In this document: positions 1-8,433 of the stretch, one piece after another
How positions within the stretch are numbered: position 1 is the first letter of the stretch
How the letters are laid out: each line of letters opens with the position of its first letter
NCBI GenBank assembly: GCA_963791425.1
Contig: CAWBSE010000003.1
Span: 496,001 to 560,000 of the forward strand
DNA from: DATBLE01 sp963791425
Lineage (GTDB): Bacteria > Actinomycetota > Thermoleophilia > Gaiellales > Gaiellaceae
Reading direction: 5' to 3'
DNA length: 64,000 bases
Translations under genes and position numbers: made by a program
Notes under the pieces: generated by a model
Seen by the model: the letters and a program-made list of their open reading frames with translations, nothing else
Databases searched by the model: none
What the model was told of the DNA's origin: nothing

Positions 1-1
1 C

Positions 2-415
2 TGGATCCGCATGATCCTCAACGGGTCCCGCGTCGGTCTCGTCGAAGAGCCGCTCGCCCGCTACCGACTCGTTCCGGGGAGCCTCAGCTCGCAGCGGGAA
101 GCACTCATCCAGGGACGCCTGATGACTCTCGCCAAGACGTCGGAGCGGTCGGATCTGAGCCCCAGCGAGCGCGAGGTTCTCGTCGGCGCACTCGCGGCGA
201 ACCGCCGCGCCCTGGCCCTCGCTCGTGCGCGGGTCGCCCTGCTCGAGGGCCGACCCGACACCCGGCGCCGTTCGCTCGAGGTTGCGTTCGGGCGAGGCTT
301 CGGCCTCGCGACCCGGGCGAAGCTGCTCGGAGCAGCCGTCGCGCCCGGTCGTGCCCGCCGGCGGCTCTCGGGGCGGCCGCGGGAAACGACGGCCGGAGTC
401 CTGCTTCCCCCCTAG
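2..415 (+). CDS. Family 2 glycosyltransferase, C-terminal end (partial)
   Basis: The frame is open from the left edge, so the start lies outside the window and only about 137 residues are visible. The visible segment begins W-I-R-M-I-L-N-G and continues with V-E-E-P-L-A-R-Y-R and P-G-S-L-S-S. That is the usual end of the catalytic domain of GT-A family 2 enzymes, where an acceptor-loop tryptophan is followed by the R-Y-R segment. The DxD motif and nucleotide-binding core are off the window. The tail is Arg/Ala-rich with no membrane segment. It lies tail to tail with a polysaccharide deacetylase and near a phosphoglycosyl transferase, consistent with polysaccharide assembly. Family call is moderate; the donor sugar cannot be told. 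Confidence 0.6.
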   Translation, partial: WIRMILNGSRVGLVEEPLARYRLVPGSLSSQREALIQGRLMTLAKTSERSDLSPSEREVLVGALAANRRALALARARVALLEGRPDTRRRSLEVAFGRGFGLATRAKLLGAAVAPGRARRRLSGRPRETTAGVLLPP

Positions 416-461
416 AAACGGCGGCGGGCCCCTCGCGACGCTCCCCCGCGGGACGCCCGGC

Positions 462-1373
462 CTAGGAGCGCAGTCGTGCCTCTAGCATCCGCTCGAACTC
501 GTCTCCCGGCACATCCGGCACGTGGATGCGCGGGATCTCGAGGGGCGAACTCCTCCCCGTCACTGCGCGCTGGCCGGTCGCGCACGCACTCGGAAATCCG
601 GCTGCTCGAACCGACGCGACGGAAGCGCGGTCGTACTCGCCGTACGGGTAGGAGAAGCTCTCGACCCGCCGTCCGATCAACTGCTCGAGAAGCTGTTTGC
701 TCGAACGGATCTCCTCGAGCTGATCGTCCCGAGGCAGCCCGGCCAGCCGCGGATGGGTGACGGTGTGCGCCCCGACCTCGACGAGCCCTCCGTCGGCAAG
801 AGCGACGATGTCCTCGGACGTCAGGATGTCCGTGACGGGATCCGGACGCCGGCTGGCGTGCCGCTCCCAGAGCTCGTCGAGGGCCGCTTGACGCTCCAAG
901 TGCGGGAGGCTCCTCAGGTCACTCCAGACCGCGCGGTAGTCCCGGAGCTCGCGAAGCTCCGAGTCTTGCCAGAGCTGCAGCAGCTCATCCCACCAGAAGT
1001 CACGGCTGGAATCGACATAGCCGCTGACGATGAAGACAGTTGCGGGGAATCCGTGCCGTTCGAGGGCCGGCTTGGCGGCGGAGAGATTGTCCCGGTAGCC
1101 GTCGTCGAAGGTGATCACGACTGCCCGGCTCAAGTCGGATCCGCGTTCGAGTCCCTGTGCAAGCTCGCGAAGGCCCAGGGGCCGGAACGCGTCTGCGAGC
1201 ACAGCGACATGATCCTGGAAGTTCGCAGGCGAAACGGCCAGAGCCCATGGATCGCTCTCGAGCTCCGCAACGCGATGGTAGAGGAGAACGACAGCGTCTC
1301 CGCGGAAGTCCTCCGTCCGTCTGCGCACACGAAACGACACGCTGCCGAGCAGCGAACGCGCGAGCCTCTTCAT
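462..1373 (-). CDS. Polysaccharide deacetylase (NodB-like, carbohydrate esterase 4)
   Basis: This 303-residue protein shows the CE4 metal-dependent deacetylase motifs. L-L-Y-H-R-V is near residue 30, T-F-D-D-G at 88-92 supplies the catalytic and metal Asp (D90, D91), and H-T-V-T-H at 203-207 gives the two metal-binding histidines. S-Y-P-Y-G follows near 240. Family members remove N- or O-acetyl groups from cell-wall or capsular polysaccharides. There is no clear signal peptide, only a basic N terminus. It is transcribed divergently from the sugar transferase that starts at 1647. The preferred substrate is not indicated by the sequence. Confidence 0.9.
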   Translation of the reverse strand: MKRLARSLLGSVSFRVRRRTEDFRGDAVVLLYHRVAELESDPWALAVSPANFQDHVAVLADAFRPLGLRELAQGLERGSDLSRAVVITFDDGYRDNLSAAKPALERHGFPATVFIVSGYVDSSRDFWWDELLQLWQDSELRELRDYRAVWSDLRSLPHLERQAALDELWERHASRRPDPVTDILTSEDIVALADGGLVEVGAHTVTHPRLAGLPRDDQLEEIRSSKQLLEQLIGRRVESFSYPYGEYDRASVASVRAAGFPSACATGQRAVTGRSSPLEIPRIHVPDVPGDEFERMLEARLRS

Positions 1374-1646
1374 CGGATGTCAGGTGGGGGCAGAGGAGAC
1401 GACCGCCGATCCATTGTTGGCTCATGCAGATCCGGCAACGAACACGATGGCTGCTTGGGCGCGTCAGGCCGCACAGCGGCCGTACCGCACGACGCCCGCC
1501 AGCGACCGGTACGGGTTCGATCGCGGCTAACCACCTGGCAGCGCAGCCCGGACCCTTATGAGGGCATCCTGTGTCAAGGAAGAATCAGCCTAGGCTTGCA
1601 ATGCCACTCGAAGTTGCCAAAATAGGTCTAAGGGAAGAAGCGACCG
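1374..1646. promoter_or_regulatory. Divergent intergenic region, deacetylase / sugar transferase
   Basis: These 273 bases separate two divergent genes and hold no convincing coding frame. They must contain promoters for both. A purine-rich ribosome-binding site, AGGGAAG (1631-1637), sits 9 bases before the GTG at 1647 and decides that start. The stretch near 1590-1630 is more AT-rich than its surroundings and is the likeliest promoter area for the plus-strand gene, but no clean -35/-10 pair could be assigned. Confidence 0.4.
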
Positions 1647-3239
1647 GTGACGATGGTCGTTAGTACGGATGGTAAATGGGGAGAGAGGCAAGAGGGGCAT
1701 GACGCGACGTCCGTGGCGTTCTCCGCACCCGTGCGGCAGAAGGCGATCTGTGAATCCGCAGTGAATATAGTCTTGGACCAATCTGCCGCCGCTGGCGCCG
1801 AAGACGCTCGGGCAGCTGATGACCAATACGAGTCCGCGCTCCGTGCCGACCGGTTCTGGTCAGGCGCGCGCCTGGGGCTCGATCTCGCACTCATCGCCGC
1901 GGCCGCCGTAGCTGCCGGTATCTCCTCACCACATATCAACACGACTGCCGGCCGGGGGCTCTGGCCTGCCCTGTTCGCTGCGATCTTCGTCTACCTCTCG
2001 TACCGGAGAGGAACCTATGCCCGGCGGCTGCAGATTGACAGTCTAGATGACCTGCTAGCCACAGGGTCGGTGATCGCCATCGCAACGAGCGTCGTGGTCA
2101 CGGTCCGTGTCCTGCTCGCCGACGCACCCGCGTATGACGCCATCCACAGCGTCCGCCTCGGGGTGTTTGCGGCTGCGTCCATCGCGTGCGGGCGGGTCGC
2201 TCTCAACCTCTGGCAGTCACACACGAGGCGGCGAGGCAACGCTCTCGTTCCGACCCTGATCATCGGCGCCGGAAACGTTGGGCGCAGGACGGCCGCGCGC
2301 CTGCTCACGCACCCTGAGCTCGGCCTCAGGCCCGTCGGCTTCCTCGACAAGGAACCGCTCGAGCAGGTTGACGGCTCGCCTCAGCTCCCGGTGCTCGGGG
2401 CAAGCTGGGACTTCGATCGCATCACGGCGGAACACGGCATCGGCCAGGTCATCGTCACCTTCTCGACTGCGCCGAGTGAGGTGCTCTTGCGGATCGTCAA
2501 CCGCTGTGAGCAGCTCGGCATCGCCGTCGCGCTGGTACCGCGCCTGTTCGAGAAGGTGACCGAGCGCCTGACGATCGATCACCTCGGTGGACTACCGCTG
2601 ATCACCGCGCGCCCGAGCAACCCCAGGGGCTGGCAGTTCGCAGTCAAATATGCGGTCGACAGGGTGTTCGCGCTCCTCCTTTTGGTCCTGCTCGCACCCA
2701 TCATGATCGCCTGTGCGCTTGCAGTCAGGGTCTCGCTTGGGTCACCGGTCCTGTTCCGCCAGCGTCGCGTCGGCCGTGACGGCCGGGAGTTCGAGATGTT
2801 GAAGTTCCGCTCGCTGCGACCCAACGGAGGCGATCCGGGAACGCAGCATGAACTACCGGACGATGTCGCACCCGGCGGCGTCGAGGACGACGCTCGAGTG
2901 ACCAAGGTCGGTGCGTTCTTGCGCAACACGTCGCTCGACGAGTTGCCCCAGCTCCTGAACGTGCTGAAGGGCGAGATGTCGATCGTCGGCCCGCGCCCGG
3001 AGCGTCCCGAGTTCGTCGAACTCTTCGAGGCTCGCGTGCACCGTTACGGAGATCGTCACCGCGTTCGGGCGGGCATCACTGGTTGGGCGCAGGTGAATGG
3101 GCTACGCGGTCAGACGTCGCTGTCCGATCGGATCGAGTGGGACAACTACTACATCGAGAATGCGTCGTTGTGGTTGGACATGAAGATCGTCGGACGGACG
3201 ATCGTGACCCTCCCGCGCCATTCCAGAAGCTGTAGGTAG
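1647..3239 (+). CDS. Exopolysaccharide polyprenyl glycosylphosphotransferase (WbaP/WcaJ-like)
   Basis: This 530-residue membrane protein has the long phosphoglycosyl transferase architecture. Several hydrophobic segments lie between residues ~70 and 190. A Rossmann-like CoA-binding domain with I-G-A-G-N-V-G-R-R is near 205-213. A further membrane helix near 340-360 precedes the bacterial sugar transferase domain. That domain shows F-R-Q-R-R-V-G, L-D-E-L-P-Q-L-L-N-V, I-V-G-P-R-P and G-I-T-G-W-A-Q-V-N-G. The family transfers a sugar-1-phosphate from a nucleotide sugar to undecaprenyl phosphate, starting repeat-unit assembly at the inner membrane face. GTG start supported by AGGGAAG upstream. 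It is a candidate initiating enzyme beside the shorter one at 33086-33670. Confidence 0.92.
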   Translation: MTMVVSTDGKWGERQEGHDATSVAFSAPVRQKAICESAVNIVLDQSAAAGAEDARAADDQYESALRADRFWSGARLGLDLALIAAAAVAAGISSPHINTTAGRGLWPALFAAIFVYLSYRRGTYARRLQIDSLDDLLATGSVIAIATSVVVTVRVLLADAPAYDAIHSVRLGVFAAASIACGRVALNLWQSHTRRRGNALVPTLIIGAGNVGRRTAARLLTHPELGLRPVGFLDKEPLEQVDGSPQLPVLGASWDFDRITAEHGIGQVIVTFSTAPSEVLLRIVNRCEQLGIAVALVPRLFEKVTERLTIDHLGGLPLITARPSNPRGWQFAVKYAVDRVFALLLLVLLAPIMIACALAVRVSLGSPVLFRQRRVGRDGREFEMLKFRSLRPNGGDPGTQHELPDDVAPGGVEDDARVTKVGAFLRNTSLDELPQLLNVLKGEMSIVGPRPERPEFVELFEARVHRYGDRHRVRAGITGWAQVNGLRGQTSLSDRIEWDNYYIENASLWLDMKIVGRTIVTLPRHSRSCR

Positions 3240-3308
3240 CCGCAGCACCGGCCGGAACACCACGAGCCGGAACCCGACCGGCGTAGCGAGTTTCGTTTCT
3301 CGTCTCGC

Positions 3309-4028
3309 TCAGCCGACCGCGTACGCCTTGCCGTCTCTGGGAATCACTCGCACAGGCACCGCGTAGACGATGTAGCGCTGGGTGGCGAAGAACCGCGGAT
3401 GGCAGGCCTGCAGCGCAACCACCTCACGGTTGTGCGAGCGAAGGCGGGCCACGTCGCCCGCGGGGACGATCACATGCGAGCTGACTCGATAGACGAAGGT
3501 ACCGTAGGGAACCTCGATCGTGATTGCGTCGCCGGGCCGCAGGCTGTCGATGTGGGCAAACGGCGCCAGGTACGTCGTGCGGTGGCCGGCGATGTAGATC
3601 AGCTGGCTCGCCCCGGGCAAATAGCTGCCCGTGTACCAGCCGGGCCCCTTCGTCAACGAGTCGTGGTCCGTGCTCGTAACGAGGATCGAGCTCAGCCCGA
3701 GCCGCGGTACCTTGATCCGGCCAAGTGCGCCGCCGGGCCGGAGCGTGCGCCGATAACGCTCCGCGTCGAGCATGATGAGCCTGCGCTCGAGCGCGAGCCG
3801 CGCGACAGGTGAGGTGTCCGTTGACGAGTGCGGCGCCCGGCGCCGTTTGGCCAGCAGCGGCTCGTAGGAGGCCGCGATCTTCTCGTACCGCGAGGCGAGC
3901 TTGTGCTGTTCATAGAGGGTGTAGAGAGCGGTGAACGGGTCCTGCCACTGCCACACCAGCGCCGTCCAGGCCACAGCGCAAATCCCCACCACAACGAACG
4001 ACGTGCCGACGAAGCGAGTCAGCCGCAC
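3309..4028 (-). CDS. Class E-type sortase
   Basis: This 239-residue protein has one N-terminal membrane segment (about 8-26) and then a sortase domain. I-A-G-H-R-T-T-Y supplies the catalytic His149, L-Q-A-C-H gives the nucleophile Cys209, and A-T-Q-R-Y-I the catalytic Arg218. Sortases cleave an LPXTG-like signal and attach the protein to the cell wall precursor. The gene lies directly downstream, same strand, of a gene encoding a protein ending with LPFTG plus membrane helix and basic tail, a likely dedicated substrate. Start is GTG at 4028 with no strong Shine-Dalgarno. A GC-rich hairpin separates the two genes. The class E assignment is from general resemblance to actinobacterial housekeeping enzymes. 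Confidence 0.9.
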   Translation of the reverse strand: MRLTRFVGTSFVVVGICAVAWTALVWQWQDPFTALYTLYEQHKLASRYEKIAASYEPLLAKRRRAPHSSTDTSPVARLALERRLIMLDAERYRRTLRPGGALGRIKVPRLGLSSILVTSTDHDSLTKGPGWYTGSYLPGASQLIYIAGHRTTYLAPFAHIDSLRPGDAITIEVPYGTFVYRVSSHVIVPAGDVARLRSHNREVVALQACHPRFFATQRYIVYAVPVRVIPRDGKAYAVG

Positions 4029-4083
4029 GGCTAGGGCTCAACCTAGGTCAGAAACCGGTGACGACGTGATCCGGCCAAAGCGA

Positions 4084-4113
4084 GGCCGGGGGCAGCAACT
4101 GCCGCCCCCGGCC
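4084..4113 (-). terminator. GC-rich hairpin between LPFTG gene and sortase
   Basis: A perfect 10-base inverted repeat, GGCCGGGGGC at 4084-4093 and GCCCCCGGCC at 4104-4113, encloses a 10-base loop. It lies after the stop of the LPFTG protein and before the sortase start, all on the minus strand. No T-run follows, so it may be a terminator lacking a U-tract, an attenuator, or an mRNA-stabilising stem. Confidence 0.5.
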
Positions 4114-4138
4114 GGAACCAAGGTTCCGAAGACCCGCG

Positions 4139-4654
4139 TTAGTGCGCGCTGGACCCGCGCCCACGGGCCCGAGTTCTCAGGACAAGCCCGAACGCGAGCA
4201 ACGCAAGACCGATCGCCAGCGGGACCCAGAGCGTAAGCCCCGTGAAGGGCAGCTGCGAACTGGTCACCTTCGGAGCGGCAGCCTGCGTCTTCGTCTGCCC
4301 CAAAGCGGTGGCCGTCGGGTCATTCGTGGGCTTCGGCTTCGCCTTCGGCGTTACAGGCGACGTGTACTGCGCCTGTGCAGCCGAGTGCGACACGATCCGC
4401 ACGTGCTGTGCCACGGCCTGCTTCTTCACGGCATGCGAGGCGGCGGAGGACGCGTAGCTGATGCCCCCGAACGACGCGAGTGCGACCATGATCAGACCGG
4501 ACAGCGCGAGAGCGAGCCCGGCGCGACCCAGCCGGGTCCGCTCGGTCGGACGGCTGCGGACCTCTTCGGCGAGTGCTCTGGCGAAATCCCCGCGAGGCCG
4601 CGGCCGGCTCGCGTGAAGCTCGCCCTCGAGATCGAATTTGTCGTCGTGCTTCAT
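4139..4654 (-). CDS. LPFTG cell-wall-anchored protein with N-terminal membrane helix, possible anti-sigma partner
   Basis: Using the ATG at 4654 the protein has 171 residues. This start is preferred over an ATG 30 bases upstream because a strong GGGGAAGGGGA stretch precedes it closely. The layout is a ~40-residue charged N-terminal segment, a membrane helix (about 44-66), a Lys/Pro/Thr/Ala-rich exported linker, LPFTG at 135-139, a second helix and a basic R-T-R-A-R-G-R tail: a full sortase sorting signal. No zinc-finger motif typical of anti-sigma factors is present. Its place directly after an ECF sigma gene and before the sortase suggests the cytosolic end could bind the sigma factor; that is inference. 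Confidence 0.8.
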   Translation of the reverse strand: MKHDDKFDLEGELHASRPRPRGDFARALAEEVRSRPTERTRLGRAGLALALSGLIMVALASFGGISYASSAASHAVKKQAVAQHVRIVSHSAAQAQYTSPVTPKAKPKPTNDPTATALGQTKTQAAAPKVTSSQLPFTGLTLWVPLAIGLALLAFGLVLRTRARGRGSSAH

Positions 4655-4733
4655 CTGTCCCCTTCCCCTGGATTGCCCGTTCATAGAGAGATACCGTCAG
4701 AGATGCGAAAACCCTTACACCCACAGACGTGGG

Positions 4734-5267
4734 CTACAAGGCGCAGGCCTCCGATGCGTGTGGCAGGCCGACGTCGCCGGAATCCTCGCTCTCGAGAATC
4801 GACCTTAGCCGAGCGAGCGCGCGATGAAGCGCAACCTCGATTGCGTTCGTCTGGGAATCCATGACCCGCGCGATCTGAGCCGCGGTCAGGTCTGCGCCGA
4901 ACCGAAGCGCGATCAGCTCCTGATCCCGCTCGGCGAGCTGCGCCAACGCCTCGGCGAGCATCAGCCGCCGCACGCTGTCCTCCTCGATGCTGTGGCTATC
5001 CGCCACCTCCGTGAGCTCGGCCGGCTCCTCCGCGCGGGACGCAAGCGCGGCGGTCGTGCATCGGCGTGCGATGCCCAGTACCCAGGCCACGGGCTCACCC
5101 TTCGCGCCGTCGTAGCTCTTGCGGTAGCGCAACGCGCGCTCGAATACGTCGCTCGTGACATCCTCGGCGTCGGGACCGTCGCCCAGGCGGTAGGCGGCGT
5201 AGGCGTAGACGCGGCGGATCAGCTCCTCGGGGCGAGCAAGCGGATCGCGGCTGAAGCGGGGACTCAT
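4734..5267 (-). CDS. ECF-type RNA polymerase sigma factor
   Basis: This 177-residue protein matches two-domain ECF sigma factors. Region 2 is seen in A-E-D-V-T-S-D-V-F-E-R-A-L-R-Y-R near residues 35-50. Region 4 has a helix-turn-helix in L-A-E-R-D-Q-E-L-I-A-L-R-F and T-A-A-Q-I-A-R-V-M near 112-140. Such factors direct transcription of envelope-stress or surface genes. The ATG overlaps the TGA of the upstream O-antigen-ligase-like gene (TGATG), so translation is probably coupled. The LPFTG gene follows 79 bases downstream. Being tied to an envelope-polymer gene suggests envelope control, which is inference. Confidence 0.88.
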   Translation of the reverse strand: MSPRFSRDPLARPEELIRRVYAYAAYRLGDGPDAEDVTSDVFERALRYRKSYDGAKGEPVAWVLGIARRCTTAALASRAEEPAELTEVADSHSIEEDSVRRLMLAEALAQLAERDQELIALRFGADLTAAQIARVMDSQTNAIEVALHRALARLRSILESEDSGDVGLPHASEACAL

Positions 5268-7200
5268 CAGGACGTACCGGCCGTCCTCGAAAGCCCAGCG
5301 ATCTCGGGGCTCAGCGGGTTAAGGTGCGACGCCGCTGCGATTGCCCGCCGCCGCTCGGTTCCCGTGCTCGCCTGCGCGAGCTCGAACCAGAGTGTCCAGT
5401 CGCGGCGATCCTTCGCAATCGCCTGGCGGAAGCTCTTGCGCGCGCCCACGAGGTTCCCTCCGACCAACTGGGCCTCGCCGAGCCTCCGCCAGGGCTCCGC
5501 CGACCATGGTGCAAGGTTCGTGGCGCGGCGCGCGCGCGACTCCGCGCGGGCAAGCTTTCCCGCGTTCGTTGCCTTCGAGCTGGCGGAGATGGCGCTGTTG
5601 CCGAGCAAGCCGAGCAGGACGAAGGCGCCGAGCGCGGCCGTCGTGGCCAGAGCGGCCCAGCGCATGCCTGGACGTAGCACCCGAGGCTCGCCCTCACGGC
5701 GCGCCGCGGCCATCAGCGCGAGGCCGCAGAACAGCGCCGAGAGAGTTACCGCGGGCATCTCCCAGTCCCAGTCGATCCCGGCGTGGAGGAGAAAGGCCAC
5801 GTAAGCGCCGCACGCTGCCGCGGCGAGAGGCGTCGCGGCTCGCGCGCGCTTCACGGCGGCGAACGGCATGCCGAGCACCAGTAGGAGCAGAATCAGACCG
5901 GGCGCTCCCAGCTCGGCAAGCGTCTCCAGATAGAGGTTGTGCGCGTCGTGCACGGTCGAGGGACCCGCCGATGCTGGAACCAGTAGTCGGCGTAGCTGCC
6001 CGCCCCGCCGCCGAGCACAGGATGGTCGGTCACCTCCTGCCAGGCAGTGTGGAACTGCTCGGTGCGCCCGTTTCCGGAGAGGCTGAACAGGCGTTTGTTG
6101 AGATTCGCCCCCTGGTCTGGGCTCGTCGAGCTGAACGCGTTGTACGCCTTCCTGGCGAGCGTCGGGGGGAAGCCGTAGCGGCCGAAGACGACGATCAGCG
6201 ACGCGGCGAGGATGAAGACGAGCGTGCCAACATACAGGCGCTGGAGCCCGTGCGGGACGGTGACGGCCGCTTCGAGCCAGTCCAAGGCGAGAATCGCAAG
6301 CCCGGCAGCGAAGACCAGTGAGAGGGCGATCACTGCCAGGCCGTGACCGTCGCGGCTGGCCGCCGTCAGGCCCGATCCTGCGTGGGTGAGCGCCCCGGAG
6401 GTCGAGGCGGCCCAGATCGCAAGCACCGGCCAGGGGGCCAGCACGAGCGTGACCGTGATCAGCTGGAGTCGGCGGCGATCGAGCGCAATCGTCGCGACGA
6501 GCCCGGCGAAGAACGCGATCCAGCCGCCGCGGCTGAATGTGAAATAGAGCGTGAGCAGGAGAACGACCGTGGACCCTGCGGCGAGGCAGCGCACCACCGG
6601 GCCGCTTCGCGCCGCAAGCCCGAGCGCAAGCAACGCTCCGATGGCGGCGAGAATTCCGAACGCGTTCCAGTAACCCACCGGATACGAGAGGCGATAGCCC
6701 GAGAACGGGTCGAAGACCCCGAGCCGCTCCGGAAACAGCCGCGTCGCGACAGCGTACGTCGACACCACGACGACCGCCGCCCAGATGCCGACGAGCAGCG
6801 TGTGTACCGAACTGCGACGCAGCAGAAGGATGCCGACGCCGACGGCGGCAACGTACACGAGCGTCCGCTCTAGCTCGAGAACCGTCTGGGGGACGCTGCT
6901 CGTCCAGAACAGCGACAGCGCAACCCAGGCGGTCAAGGCGGCAAGGACGCCGAGCCACATGCATTCCAGAGCTCCCGCCTCGACTGCGATCCCGAGGACG
7001 AGTGCAGTCACTGCGAGCCAGAGCAGCGCCAGCCCGCTCCAGCCCCACGACACCGGGAAGTAGCCGCCGTTCGCGAAGGCCAGGCCGCCGACGACGAGGC
7101 CGGCAGTCAGCCCCAGCAGCAGTCCGCGGCCGGTCACGCCTCCGTCCAACGCGGCCCGCAGCGTAGGAGTCCGCAAGCGGCGGCTAGCGATCTCAGCCAT
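5267..7200 (-). pseudogene. O-antigen ligase/Wzy-like membrane protein with C-terminal TPR, frameshifted in this sequence
   Basis: Two overlapping frames form one gene. The 5' part (7200 down to about 5960) encodes many hydrophobic helices, T-F-S-R-G-G-W and G-G-G-A-G-S-Y-A-D-Y-W. The continuation in another frame begins S-T-V-H-D-A-H-N-L-Y-L-E, a hallmark of the Wzy_C / O-antigen ligase family. It then adds further helices and a TPR-like end (A-P-W-S-A-E-P-W-R-R-L-G-E). The frames join cleanly if one base is added in the GGG at 5960-5962 (CCC on the coding strand). Intact members polymerise or ligate lipid-linked glycans. A true mutation or a sequencing deletion are both possible. The stop overlaps the sigma-factor start. 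Confidence 0.82.
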
Positions 7201-7418
7201 CGGTCACAGCGTAGGGCAGGCAACCTGCCACCGGAAGAATCGTCGGCATCGATTCCCGAACTTCGGGTGTGCGACGGTACGGACTGGCCGTGCAGCTCAC
7301 CGCCCTCTTGCCCTCGCCGCATACACCGTTGCCGGACGGCGGCGAGCCCTTGCTCACGCTCTGGCCCCGCGAGACGGAAGGGGTGGAAGCCGCCGTGGCG
7401 AAGTCCCCCATTGGCGCG

Positions 7419-8021
7419 ATGGACACTAGCCGGTTACGAGCTGATACTGGTACTGTGCTCCGCTTGCTCGCGGTTACCGCTGTCGTCGCCGTGCTCCTCG
7501 CACCGGTCAGCGCCTCCAGCGCTGTACCGGCGCAGGCTGCTGCGGCGACTGCGTCCCAAGGTTCCGTCGCCGCTCGGGGGATCACACGCATGCACGACCT
7601 CGAACTGCAGTTACTCGCGGCGGTCAATGATCTTCGCGCCACACAGGGGCTTTCGGCGCTGCGGTTGGACTCGCGGCTGACCGTCGCCGCGAGCCGACAC
7701 TCCCTGTCCATGGCGGAGAACGGCTTCTTCGAGCACAACTCACTCAACGGATCACCGTTCTGGAAGCGCGTCGAAGCCGTGTACCCGAGCAAAAGGGGCC
7801 GGCTCTGGAGTGCCGGGGAGAACATGGCCTGGGGCTCCCCGGGATTGAGTGCACGCCGGACGATCGAGATGTGGCTGGCGAGTCCCGCCCACCGGGAGAA
7901 CCTGCTCTCTCCGGCCTGGCGCGAGATCGGTCTCGGTGCCGTGCACGCATACGACGCGCCGGGGGTTTACGACGGCCGCACTGCCACGATCCTGACTGCA
8001 GATTTCGGCGTCCGCCGCTAG
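7419..8021 (+). CDS. Secreted CAP (SCP/PR1-like) domain protein
   Basis: From the ATG at 7419 the protein has 200 residues. A short basic start precedes a hydrophobic core (about 14-30) and an Ala-rich signal cleavage region. The CAP domain follows: L-L-A-A-V-N-D-L-R-A-T-Q-G-L, then F-F-E-H-N, S-A-G-E-N-M-A-W-G and A-H-R-E-N-L-L. These carry the conserved His and Glu residues of the CAP cavity. Bacterial members are secreted and often associated with the cell wall; their function is mostly unknown. An upstream GTG at 7269 is in frame but would bury the signal peptide. The 218 bases between 7201 and 7418 form the divergent leader shared with the ligase-like gene; no known riboswitch was recognised there. 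Confidence 0.85.
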   Translation: MDTSRLRADTGTVLRLLAVTAVVAVLLAPVSASSAVPAQAAAATASQGSVAARGITRMHDLELQLLAAVNDLRATQGLSALRLDSRLTVAASRHSLSMAENGFFEHNSLNGSPFWKRVEAVYPSKRGRLWSAGENMAWGSPGLSARRTIEMWLASPAHRENLLSPAWREIGLGAVHAYDAPGVYDGRTATILTADFGVRR

Positions 8022-8179
8022 CTGTTCGTTCGGCCTCGTACGATGAACACTGCCGCGCCTGCGTTCAAGGGCGAGGTGGCGGAGGTGGTCGGCCGGCCCC
8101 CTGTAGCCAGGACGTACCGCGGTGGCGTCCTATGTGGCTTTGATGAAGCTCATGGTTCCGCTTGTCTCCAGGTGCGAGC

Positions 8180-8356
8180 TCAGTTCCCGTCGATGCAGCC
8201 GCCGGCCGCGTAGCCCGTCTGGCCGTTGTCATAGGCGGCGTTGCTCCAGTTCCCCTGGATCTTCCACGTGCCGCCGCCGGGGTACGTCCTGCGGAGAGTG
8301 CCGGGGCACTGCGCCGACGATCGGGAGGTGGCCCCGCCAGTTCGCGGCGAGGTCAT
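8180..8356 (-). pseudogene. Possible C-terminal remnant of a secreted protein
   Basis: The gap 8022-8433 contains a minus-strand frame ending at 8180. Its last ~35 residues look like genuine extracellular protein: Y-P-G-G-G-T-W-K-I-Q-G-N-W, A-A-Y-D-N-G-Q-T-G-Y, and G-C-I-D-G-N at the stop. They are preceded by a Ser/Thr/Pro/Ala linker. The frame is open only to about 8425 and has a single weak ATG (8356) without a ribosome-binding site. It is probably the tail of a lost or truncated gene, or chance. The rest of the gap shows nothing else except AGGAGG at 8422-8427, which belongs to the next plus-strand gene. Confidence 0.3.
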
Positions 8357-8433
8357 GGTGGAAGGAGCGCTGGCGGTGGGTACACTCTCGGCGCTGGACC
8401 GGGCGGGCCTGTAGGCGTGTTAGGAGGATTGTC

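Noticed and set aside
7201..7418. Possible cyclic-dinucleotide riboswitch before the CAP-domain gene
   Set aside because: The conserved core blocks of the c-di-AMP and c-di-GMP riboswitches are not present; only a small CCCGAA/TTCGGG stem is visible.
8122..8433. Upstream in-frame extension of the Cys/Lys-repeat protein
   Set aside because: Arg/Ser/Cys-rich nonsense before a clear AGGAGG and signal peptide start at 8434.
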